A stretch of 64,000 nt of DNA from Cavia porcellus (Eukaryota > Chordata > Mammalia > Rodentia > Caviidae). Both the position numbers and the translations under genes were made by a program. Location: positions 59,830,001-59,894,000 of the forward strand of contig NW_026947489.1 of NCBI RefSeq assembly GCF_034190915.1, read 5' to 3'. The notes below the pieces were generated by a model. That model saw only the letters and a program-made list of their open reading frames with translations. It did no database searches and had not been told where the DNA came from. Positions 33,601 through 43,317 of the stretch are shown here, piece after piece (the stretch's first letter is position 1; each line of letters starts with the position of its first letter).

Positions 33601-34250
33601 CCCCTTGCTTTGGGGGGGCAGTCTGTGCCAAAGCCCCTCAGTTTCCCCTGCTTGCACTTCAAAGTCTAACCTACTCTAGCACTGCTCAGAGAACTCTGTG
33701 GTCTCTCATCTCTTCCCCTACACTCCACCTAGGTGCCCCAGGAGCCCAGCTTTTCTCCCACCAGACTGCATAGCCAGACTTGGTCCTGGCACCTAACACT
33801 GCCACTTCTGCAAATCTGACCTCTTCTTCCCACCCTGTTTCTTGACACCTCTCCACTGCCTTGAGATGGACAGCTTTGATTCCTTCTTGTGATCACACAA
33901 AAGTAAAAATGCATTGTTGAGCCAGAGCTCTGTAGATGGGTCAAGTCTGACCATTCACCCAAGGTGGAAAGGGTTCATCCCAACCAAGGGGACAACTGGT
34001 GTGATGTTTCACAGGCCCAGAGCGGGTCCCAGGTGGGAGACCACCCACATCCTAACACCTGCATCCAAAATGTCAGAAGGATTTACAAAGTGCTCTGGCC
34101 CTGCACAACTAAAAGTGTCTTACACCTCTTAACCCATGTTCCTGCTCTGTGTATGTACATGGTGGTGCCTGATATCAGGTGGACAATGATAACTATTTAA
34201 GGAGTAAATGGGTGCATTTTGAATGTGTTAGGCTTTTAAAATTTGCTATA
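33601..34250. other. Intergenic sequence with no recognised feature
   Basis: No gene or repeat recognised. Confidence 0.4.
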
Positions 34251-34251
34251 G

Positions 34252-34410
34252 CCAGGCATGGCGGGAGGTGAGTATAATCTAAATGCTCACCAGGTTGCAG
34301 CAGAAGTATCTCCACAAAGTCAAGGCGAGCCTGGGCTACATAGTGAGTTCAAGGCCAGCCTGAACTGCATAGCGAGACCCTGTCTCAGAAAAACAAACAA
34401 ATAAATAAAT
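34252..34410 (+). mobile_element. B1-type SINE
   Basis: atagccaggcatggcggg head, duplicated tagtgagttcaaggccagcc, and cctgtctcagaaaaacaaac tail. Confidence 0.85.
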
Positions 34411-34636
34411 GACATACCGAAAGCCTGTCAAAAAACAAATTGCTAAAGACTTTCCACCTTGGTTTTAAGGTAGAAAGATTCAGGGGCAGATAGTTTCTAA
34501 CGGGAAGATGCAGATTCAGAGATAGAGTTCTATACAAATGTAAAACTTAGCTCTCCTAATGAGGTGGTTTTGCTATTGACTATAGCATTTTATTTTAAAG
34601 TTGAGAAAGTAACTTTAGAGAGGATAGGTCAGGAGC

Positions 34637-34980
34637 TGGCAGCTTCTCTTCTCCCCTCTTCTCCTCTCCTCTCCTATCTTCTCCTTTCCTATCCTCTCCT
34701 CTCCCCTACTGTCCTCTCCTGCTCTCCTCTCCTCTCCTCTCCTCTCCTCTTCTCTCCTCCTCCCCTCTTCCTTTTCTCTCTTTTGTCAAGGCCCAAGTAG
34801 AAAATGCTTTAGGCTTTGTGATCCCTGTGACCTCTGCTGGGGGGTCTCGGCCACGCTATGACGGTGTGCACACATCCCACGGCACGCACACACAAGCACC
34901 GCTGTGTTCTAATAAAACTTTATGCATAAATAGGCAGGGGCAAGCTTGACCTGTGGGCATTGGTTTGCTAACTCTTGATC
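34637..34980 (+). mobile_element. hAT-type MITE remnant expanded by a polypyrimidine tract
   Basis: The left edge (caggagctggcagcttctc) and the part after the tract (aaatgctttaggctttgtga, gtgttctaataaaactttat and the right edge ggtttgctaactcttg) fit a common mammalian hAT/Charlie-type short element. Its left end normally has only a short T/C run. Here that run has grown to about 130 bp (34645-34775). Confidence 0.55.
34645..34775 (+). repeat. Polypyrimidine (CTCCT/TCTCC)n tract
   Basis: Nearly pure C+T run of about 130 bp with a pentameric period. Confidence 0.95.
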
Positions 34981-35129
34981 GAGGCTTCCAAGGTCACAAG
35001 CAAGCAAGGAAAGGAAAGAAAGACTAACTCCCAACAGGTACTGACTAGCTACCAGCCGGGGACCCAGCAGCGCTCTGCCAGCTTCCCCGTGATGGCGTCG
35101 CACACCCAGAGGTCTGCCTGAACGCTTGA

Positions 35130-35480
35130 CCATCAAGAAAACCAGGGAATTCAGGCTAATTAATTAGTCAAGACTTTGAAATCCTCGGAGAAAAGGACCT
35201 CATATTAAGTGCAAACTGTCATCCTAAGTAATATATTTGTGGCACTTTCATTACATTTTCTCTCAAATCTTGAAAAATATGCATCTCTGGCTGCCAAGAA
35301 TTTCATCGTTACATAATTATGTAGCCTCCCCAAATAATCACTTTTTAGTTTGTGATGCTCAGTGGGGCATGATGCCAGCTGCTGAGACCTGATGGAGCTG
35401 TTTAATTTGAGACTTATTAGCAGGGCACAGGTGAAAATGAACAGTCTCACTGAAATCCGCTCACAGTGCAAAAAATATCA
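35130..35480. other. Candidate conserved non-coding element
   Basis: No repeat signature. AT-rich with a ctaattaattag palindrome (35155-35167), several TAAT cores and a cacaggtg E-box. The 88-codon minus-strand ORF has no recognisable feature. Conservation is inferred from texture only. Confidence 0.25.
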
Positions 35481-35764
35481 ATGCCTATTGTTCAGGGAAG
35501 TTTGTGGGGGAAAGAGCACAAGTCTAAGAAATGTTAAAATATTTTGTGTCATGATTGGAGATCTTAGGGGCAGATATTAATAAAAACAGTTTTTATCACA
35601 GAAAGGCAGCTATTTCAGTATATGATTACCGTGTTTATGAATAACATATTCACTAAAAGGGTCACAAAATGTAGTCATGTGACTCCTTAAAAGAATCAAA
35701 TAAAAAATTTTCAGTCTTTGAACATAAGCAAGAGTTAGAACTTTAATATTAGAGTACATTTTTG

Positions 35765-35955
35765 TCTTTTGGTTTGTTTGTTTTGTTGGTGAGCTGTTTG
35801 GTTGGTTTCTTTGAGATAGGAGTCTCACTACATAGTTTCAGCTCCCCTTGAACTCACTATGTAGCCCAGCCTCGCCTTGAATTAGTGAAGATCCTCCTGC
35901 CTCAGCCTCCCAAGTGCTGGGATTAGAGGCATATACTGCCACCACACTTGGCTTG
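35765..35955 (-). mobile_element. B1-type SINE, antisense
   Basis: gagataggagtctcactaca, duplicated gaactcactatgtagcccag, and ctcccaagtgctgggattag to the reversed head near ccaccacacttggctt. Confidence 0.85.
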
Positions 35956-36221
35956 CAATACAGTTAGGGACTATAAATCTAAAAGGGCATCTGTGAATCA
36001 GTCTATGAATTTTCTAATCCCAGTGCATTCTCAAGATACAGTTTCCAAGCTATTAAAACTCCAGCTTTCTGGAAGTTCTAATATCATGCTGTATTTCCTG
36101 AAGAGAGCCCACCTGAAATTCTCTCCTCAATGAAATCAGCTTATTGTCATTATTTAATGACACTGCACCTTAGGAAGACAAAGACTGGCGGGAGTAATAC
36201 TGGCTAGTGGGATGGATACTG

Positions 36222-36355
36222 TTGAGCTGGACACAGTGGTGCATAACTGTTATCCCAGCACTCGGGAGGCTGAAACAGGAGGGTTGGCATGAGCTGGAGG
36301 GCAGTCTGGACTACACGGTGAGACCCTGTCTCAAAAATAAAATAAAAAAGAAAAC
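36222..36355 (+). mobile_element. B1-type SINE
   Basis: agctggacacagtggtgcat, cccagcactcgggaggctga, gagaccctgtctcaaaaat. Confidence 0.85.
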
Positions 36356-36525
36356 CGACACATATAATTTAGATCTTTGGAAGATTCGGAGCAATGGGAG
36401 TCATGTGATCTTACTACTGGGTTCTGAGGTGCTGTGGGCTCTTTTCAAGGGTTCTTTCTAGGTTTTTGTTGTCCTGAAAAAAGATGCATGAAAAAGACAA
36501 TGAGGTTTTACATTCATTAAAAGTA

Positions 36526-36680
36526 GGAACCAGTAATAGTGGTGCACACCTGTAATTCCGGCACTCAGGAGACGGAGGCAGAAGAATTGCTGGGAGTTTG
36601 AGGCCAGGTTGTGCTACAGAGTGAGTGGAAAGTCAACCAGAACTACATAGTGAGACTCCGTCTTGGAAAAAAAAAAGAAT
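36526..36680 (+). mobile_element. B1-type SINE
   Basis: aaccagtaatagtggtgcac, ggcactcaggagacggagg, tagtgagactccgtcttgg and an A tail. Confidence 0.8.
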
Positions 36681-37384
36681 CAAAAGCAAGGCTGGAAATG
36701 CAGGCGTGGGGACAGGATGGAAAAGGGCCGGCCTCCCACGAGTGAGGATGTTCAGTTAGGCTTTAACTAGCATTCACGCCAGACTGAGCCATTGCGCCCA
36801 CACTTGTGCCCTTAGGTCCTTGGAGGGCACACCTGATGCCAGGCTTGGCTCACACACCTCTCAATCCGTGCCCCTGGACTGGGACAGACTGGGAGCCTTC
36901 CAGTGTCTACACAGACAGGTGCCTTCGCTTGTTCCCCCAAAACCACTCACAATGGAAGAAGGCTGTGGTCCCCAAACAACTGAGATTTTCTTCCAGGGAG
37001 GAGAAGTGATTGTTGGAGAAATAACAGGGAAAAGTAGTAAATCTTTTATAGCTTTCTTTCTGTTTCCAGACAGGCAAAGCATAATCACAGAGGCTTCTGT
37101 CCTCTTTCATTTCAAAGCTGTAATCATGCAATTGTTGTCAATTAAGATGCTAGCGGGGCTTAGGACCCCTACCTCAAACAACTGAGGGCCCCAAGTGAGG
37201 CTCTTGTCCTGCTTCTTGGACAGTGGTCTTGGTGAGCTGTTTGCTTTGGGATTGCAGCTTCTTAGACAGAGGTGACCCTACCTAGAAGAGAGCTACAGCC
37301 ACACAGTCATCTCCAGGCCAAGGGTATCTCGTGCTCGGGATGCTCCCATCCTTGTTAAGACTAGACATGCAAAGAACCATGGGT

Positions 37385-37565
37385 AGCCGCTGTGGTGATG
37401 CGTACCCAGAATCCCAGCACTCTCAGTGGCTGCTGCAGAAGGATCACAAGTTCAAGTCAAGCCCGGGCAATTTAATGATCTAAGTAAGATCTTGTCTCAA
37501 AATTAAAAAAAAATTTTAAAAGGCTAAAAGTGTAGCTCAGTGTGAAGGTCCTGGGGTTCTGTGTT
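37385..37565 (+). mobile_element. B1 plus ID composite SINE
   Basis: B1-like left part (gtggtgatgcgtacccagaa) and ID-like right part (ggctaaaagtgtagctcagt, ggtcctggggttctg) joined by an A-rich linker. Confidence 0.65.
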
Positions 37566-37734
37566 TTGTACTGGGCAAATAAAAGGATTCCCAAGTTCTG
37601 TCTATCCCTTGGCTGTACTCACATGGCAAGAGAATCATTTTATAAGCACATTTCTGTCACTGGGATCATTCATTTCTCTAAAAATCTGCTTGTTTATTTA
37701 TTTATCCATTTATTTACTTTTTTATTGTACATTT

Positions 37735-37900
37735 CTTTTTTCCTCAGTTTGGTTGTTTTGAAGCAGAGGCTCACTATGTAGCTCTGGCTGGCCTTGAACT
37801 CATATGTAGCCCAGGCTGGTCTCAGACTCTCAATGATACTTGTGTCTCAGGCTCCTGAGTGCTGGGATAACAGGTTTGTAACACCGTGCCTGGCTAGTTT
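37735..37900 (-). mobile_element. B1-type SINE, antisense
   Basis: gaagcagaggctcactatgt, ggccttgaactcatatgtag, gagtgctgggataacagg. Confidence 0.85.
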
Positions 37901-38231
37901 TTATTTTTTATTAGTACATGTTTGCAGCATATAATGATTGCATTGCTTATGACTCCTTGGAATTGTCTACATTCCCCTCTGCTATAGAAAAGAGTGTTAA
38001 TCTTATAAATTTTGTCAGGATAGGGGTCATTGAATAATTGCATGCCTATAATTTCCCCCTCTGCAGTGATTCCTTCCCTTGTATATTAACAACCTGGATT
38101 CCCTTTCTGCTGTTCAGTCTATCATCAGTTTTTCTCAATGATAATAATTAATCAAACTGTTAGGCCAGTGTTAGACCCAAGGGAGCTTGAGGGACAAAAA
38201 GGAGGGGCTGACATCCAAAATGCCTTTAAAA

Positions 38232-38372
38232 TGGGCTCTGTAATCCCAACACTTGGTACACTCAGGTAGGAGGATCACTGTGAGTTCAAAGTCATTGTAG
38301 GCTACATAGTGAGTTCAAGGCCAGCCTGAACTACATAGTGAGACCTTGTCTCAAAAAAAAAAAAAAAAAAAG
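38232..38372 (+). mobile_element. B1-type SINE, 5' truncated
   Basis: tgtaatcccaacacttggta, duplicated tagtgagttcaaggccagcc, gagaccttgtctcaaaaaaa. Confidence 0.85.
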
Positions 38373-38459
38373 GATACTTTGCCAGTTATACTTAAGTAAA
38401 GAAATAGAGATTCCTGTGTACAAAATGTTTATCATCATTTGTTAGGTCTTGGACTCCCA

Positions 38460-38830
38460 GTGACCCCACAGAGTGCAATGATGTGTTAAACTGACCCATT
38501 GTGCGTGTTCCATTGGCCATCTGCAACTGAAATGAATAAACACTCCTTAGAAGAAGTACAAATAGACAATAAATACATGAAAAAATGCTCAACCTCATTG
38601 GCCATTAGAGAAATGCAAATGAAAACAGCGCTGAAATTCAGAATGTCTGAATAACTTACTCCAGAAATTATGGCTACCGTCAAGAAACCAGATAGTAACA
38701 AATGCTGACAGGGCTGCAGGTGAAAGGAAGCCTTAGCCATTGCACCAGTGCAACCCCTGTAGGAATCCGCACGGAGACTCCTTTCTCTGAGAGTACAGTG
38801 ATGTTTGAACCTGTAGATGCCGACTTGCAG
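38460..38830 (+). mobile_element. Old L1 ORF2 3' fragment
   Basis: Phrases such as caataaatacatgaaaaaat, gccattagagaaatgcaaat and tgctgacagggctgcaggtg match the C-terminal coding region of L1 ORF2. The same region is seen in the younger L1 at 46550-46720. Highly diverged and without an open frame. Confidence 0.75.
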
Positions 38831-39411
38831 CCACAAGGTGGCAAGCCAGGCTGTGAAGAAGGTGCAGGCGGAGACGCTGTCCCCAAGGCATCACGAGCTG
38901 CGGCTGCAGCCCTTCGCGGACTTCCCAGGCTCCTGGTCATCTGCGATGATGTCATTTTGGAATCACTGACCAGCAATAGTTCTGTGATTTCCCACTGACT
39001 GTGTTCCTGGTCAAAATGGCAATAAAATGAATCAGAAAGTAGCAGACAGCTGCAGCAAATGGCATTCTGATTTTAAATTATTATTGTTACATTGTAGTAT
39101 GGTAAAATTTAACATTTTCAGTGGCAATGCTATATCTGGCATCCTTAACATTTTTCTTTTTTTAATTAGAATTTTTTGTTAGTACATGTTTACATTCGTC
39201 ATGGGGAGTTAGTACATAAACCATCTTAATTCTTTTTATTTCTCCTCTCCCTCCCCTCTTCCAAAATTTTTAAATAAATGACTTAAGGATAATCGTGAGT
39301 TTCCAGTTTTGCTAAAGGTAGTTGTTGCTGTAGGAAGTCATTAACCCCAGAAGGACAAATATATATTGGAAAACACTGAACTTTATCTATTGATTGATTG
39401 TATAATCTATA

Positions 39412-39560
39412 GTCAGCATGGTGGTATGTGCCTGTAGTTCCAGCACTTGTGAGGCTGAAGCAGAGGGATCAGCACAAGTCTGAGGCCAGCGTGAACTACA
39501 TCATGAGTGCGAGTCCAGACTGAAATACATAGTGAGACACTGGCTCAAAGAAAGTCTCAT
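39412..39560 (+). mobile_element. B1-type SINE, diverged
   Basis: agtcagcatggtggtatgtg, agttccagcacttgtgagg, tagtgagacactggctcaaa. Confidence 0.8.
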
Positions 39561-39582
39561 CTATAATACACAAAGCATAATT

Positions 39583-39650
39583 TTTTTTTTTATCGGTGTC
39601 GGGGATCGAACTCATGAACGCCTGCTTGCAAGGCAGGTCCCCAGCCCCTA
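39583..39650 (-). mobile_element. ID-type SINE, antisense, internally deleted
   Basis: ttttatcggtgtcggggatc, cctgcttgcaaggcagg, then directly tccccagcccc, so the A-box segment is missing. Flanked by acaaagcataat duplicates. Confidence 0.85.
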
Positions 39651-40261
39651 CAAAGCATAATATTTAAACACAAATCATCATATATAACAAAATGCACTAG
39701 TCACAAGTGCATAATTTAAAGAATTTTCACAAGTGGACGCAGCAAAAAATAGCCCTTTTCCTGCCCCGTCTCTGCAAAGCAGACAAGCTCTCCTGGTGTC
39801 TCATCCTGTAGAGATGCTTTCCTCTTACTAAACTTATATGCATAGGCTCACATACATTAAGTATAACTTAAGGACATTGAATGGTTAAGAAGGCCATTTT
39901 TATAAAAGTACTGCAGCTACTCGTTGAGGAAGAAATGACAGTACATCACCACTTAGCAACCTAAAGTGAAACAGTGGGTCACAGAAATTATTATTAGCCA
40001 TTACGTGAAAACCCAGGATGAGCCATTCTAAGGAGGTGACAGTAATGCTCATGGGAACTGACCCCAGCTGATCTTGTCATCATCTATACAGAGCCTCCCA
40101 AGAGAGGAAGCCCTGTCCAGAAAGCACTTTTGCCTGCAAAACATCTAGGTCTGAATGTGAGTAAGCCTCTAAATTCTGCTAATAATTGATAAGAAACATG
40201 TGCGAAGAGGAACATGCTGAGTGATACAAGTTGAGATACAATCAGTTTGGTGAAGAATTCA

Positions 40262-40365
40262 GCTGAGGGTGATTTAGCTGAGGGTGTAGTTCAGGGATAC
40301 TTGTCTAGCATGCACAAGGCCCTGGGTTTCATTTCCACACTGAAGAGAAAAGAAAGCAAGAACGT

Positions 40366-40420
<55 letters not shown>

Positions 40421-40425
40421 GAGAA
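40262..40425 (+). mobile_element. Old ID-type SINE with expanded (AAAG)n tail
   Basis: gctgagggtgtagttcaggg and catgcacaaggccctgggtt have the standard (tctagcatgca) ID anticodon arm, unlike the young cttgcaa copies. The A-rich tail has become about 13 AAAG units (40365-40420). Confidence 0.75.
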
Positions 40426-40539
40426 AAGAAGTATGGTTAGTAGATCAACAGCATAGACATTCTATGGGAGCCAGGAAGCTCAATTTGTACTTCAGTCTAC
40501 ATTTCAAAAGAGCCCAGGATGATTTGCACACACCAAAAA

Positions 40540-40587
40540 TTTTTTTTGTCTTTTTCTTTTTTATCGGTACCGGGGATCGAACTCACA
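40540..40587 (-). mobile_element. ID-type SINE, antisense, 3' fragment only
   Basis: Poly-T then tttatcggtaccggggatcg and gaactcac only. Imperfect flanks acacaccaaaa(a)ttt on both sides show it is a 5'-truncated insertion rather than a later deletion. Confidence 0.8.
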
Positions 40588-40599
40588 CACCAAAATTTG

Positions 40600-41750
40600 A
40601 GACACGTGATGTGTAAGTAAACAACTGATCTGCTTCAAAACATACAAGAATAAAACACAAGAGGCAAGCACCTCACAGACTAAAAAGGCTTCAGAGACTT
40701 ATTAACCATGTGGAGTAGGTAAGTATACCTGCCTGGGTTCTGATTCCAGCAGGTCAACCATTAAAAGTAGGCAAAATGTGACCATTTTGATGCTTCGATG
40801 GTATTGGAGAGGTAGGGTTATGCTGAGGAACAGTGTGACACAGTACAGAGCAGGCAATAATTAATATTAATAAGTTGGCATGAAAATAAATTGACAGTCT
40901 GTCCTATTCCTACCTGTCTTGTGGTGAGAGGCCCACCTGGTTTAAGGACAAATTAATCTTTAAGCCCATGACTAGAGCTGAGGCCAGCAAGCAGTCTGTG
41001 AAGTCCTGGTGTTTCAAAGAAAGATAACAGGGCAGCTGAGGACTTGACTCCTACAAACTCTAGCTCAGTGGTCACAGTTAGCAGACAATCAGGTTACTAG
41101 TTAACCTTGATCTCTTCCTGTGTGCTTTTCCAAAAGTGCATTGTTCCTCAATTGACCATGTCAGTGGCTCACCCCACCACCAAGACACCCTCAATCAATC
41201 CATGCACCTAATAAAGGCCAAGGACACTGGTGTCTTGTGTCCTAACCTGTCACTGGGTTTGACCAGCCCTTTGCACCTTGTAGCCAAGTATGCTTGTCTG
41301 TGTTTTGCAGTGTCATTATTATACCTCTGAGCAGGAGATTTGTAGTCCTAGGTCTGGGCCCTAATAGGGTTGGACTCTTCAGGTACAACGATGCATGTGA
41401 TTATGTTTTTAGAGTCCTTATTTTGGAAGTACAAGCTAAAATATTTGGTGGGTGGAATACTGTCATGGAATTTGCTTCAAAATTACCCAAACTATGCTGG
41501 GTAGAGAGAAAAGGCAGTTGGAAGTAGAGATAAGACAGAATTGACCATGAGTTGATGCGTGGGAGCTGAGTGAGGGACATGTGCAGCTTTGATATGCTGG
41601 TCACTGATGAAAGAGGTATTCTGGGTAGCAGAAAAGATAAATAAACGAATCACAATTTCATTGTTAAGGGAGCCTTTTAAAGTTCTGCAGAGACAGGGGA
41701 CAGAGGGAAGAACTGGATTCTTTCTACCTCACTGACTGCTAGGCCATGGT
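40600..41750. other. Intergenic sequence with no recognised feature
   Basis: No gene or named repeat recognised before the L1 5' end. Confidence 0.4.
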
Positions 41751-41817
41751 GGCAAGTGGTGTCCAGTCAGTGTGGGATGATGGAGGGCAGATGCCAAAAT
41801 CTCAGCCTGGAGGTGAG

Positions 41818-42200
41818 TTCCAGCACACCAGCTCGGGCCCCAGGAGAGTATAAGATCATCCCTCCCAGTGTCAAGGACTCACCCAGCTTCCAGCAACACT
41901 AGACTAGGTTTGAGAGGTTTCAGGGGCCAGATTAGACCACGCCCAGTGATCTTCTTCAATCAGGGGGAGCTGAGGGCATGTGAGGTGAATACAAGCACAT
42001 TGGTCCTTGCCCAGGGAGAGCTTTGGACCATCATCCACAGTGGTTAGGAGCCCACCGAACTTCCTGGAACACCGGAGGTGGCACTGGAAGTCCTGTGGGC
42101 CTGACTGGACCACACTCAACAACCTCCATTCAGTCCCAGGAGCCAAGGGCATAGGAGATGATTTCCAACATACCTAGGGGAAGCTTTGGAACATCACTTT
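41818..42200 (+). repeat. L1 5' UTR monomer-like repeats
   Basis: Two units of about 170 bp and a partial third, diverged. Shared order of phrases: cagg(g)agag and atcatcc, then aggactcacccagcttcc against ggagcccaccgaacttcc, then ggagctgagggcatgtgagg against ggagccaagggcataggaga. This resembles the promoter monomers of other rodent L1 families. Confidence 0.6.
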
Positions 42201-42284
42201 AAATACAGAAATATAGGAAAATGACAAGATGAAAGATCAAAATACAATCTCAAACCTCTAGCCCATCCCAAGAAAGCCTAGAAG

Positions 42285-43034
42285 CCATGTACATAGAAGA
42301 AAATATATGCCATACTTCTGAAATACTTGAAATGATAGAAACTGAAATAAAGAAGCAAATCCGGGAAGCACTAAAGGAATTCAAACTAGAAATATCTCCC
42401 GGGTAAAAGAAGAAATGATAAAAGTAATAAAAAAGAGGCTGAACACATCTAAAGAAGACACAGTTAAAAATTAGAAGAACAAAACAAAAAGATAGAATCC
42501 CTGGATGAACAATGTAAGAAACAAACAGAATACATGAAGCAGATGCAAGTAGATACACAAGAAATCAAAAATTCCATCGAAAGTTCTCAAAACCACCTCA
42601 ATGAAAGTGAACATAGAATTTCAGACCTCAAAGACAAGATTGCAGCTAGTGAACATAAAAGGAAAAATCTTTTGAAAATAACAAGGAATCAGGAAATAAC
42701 AGTTCATCAGCTGCAAGATGATGCAAAAAAAAACAATGTTAGATTGATAAGGATAAATGAAAAAGAAAGTAACAACACAAGTGATATTAAAAGGCTATTT
42801 ACAGAAGTAATAGCTGAAAATTTCTCAAACATGAGAATGGGAACTGACATGTGGATTAGTGAAGCATATAGAACTCCAAATAGCCATAACCAAAATAAAA
42901 CTATGCCCAGACATATAATAATCACCATCCCAGAAATCCAATATAAGAACAGAATATTAAAAGCTGTTAGAAAGAAAAGACAGATCACTTATAAAGGAAC
43001 ACCTATCAGAATCACAGCAGACTTCTCAACATAA
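42285..43034 (+). pseudogene. L1 ORF1 remnant
   Basis: A 166-codon open stretch (42534-43034) carries the coiled-coil end and the RNA-binding domain of L1 ORF1p (for example HRISDLKDKI, RLIRINEKES and IITIPEIQYKNRI). Upstream codons belong to the coiled coil but are in other frames. A functional ORF1p is about 340-360 residues, so it is broken at its N-terminus. Confidence 0.85.
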
Positions 43035-43317
43035 ACAGTGAAGTCAAGAAGAGCATGGAGTGAAGTATTTCAGATCCTAAAGGAAAATGACTTCCAACCT
43101 AGACTGATGTACCCTGAAAAACTGTCCTTCAGAATGGATGAAGAAATAAGATACATCCATGACAAAGAACAGCTGAAGAACTTCATGATCACCAAACCAA
43201 TCCTGAAAAGAGTACTGAAAGATGGTCTAGATACACATAGGGAAAAAATCACTAAGCAAGGCGGACAATTAAACAGAATGGAAAGATAAAGATGCAACAG
43301 CAAGATAACATGTCAAC

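Noticed and set aside
38830..39060. A possible retrocopy or exon at 38830-39060 (GC-richer, followed by ggcaataaaatg)
   Set aside because: I could not match either strand to any gene. The ORFs are short and alanine-rich by composition.
13501..40587. True tRNA-Ala genes at the tRNA-like sequences
   Set aside because: All copies have SINE tails and target duplicates, lack a paired acceptor stem, and occur many times. They are ID-type SINEs.
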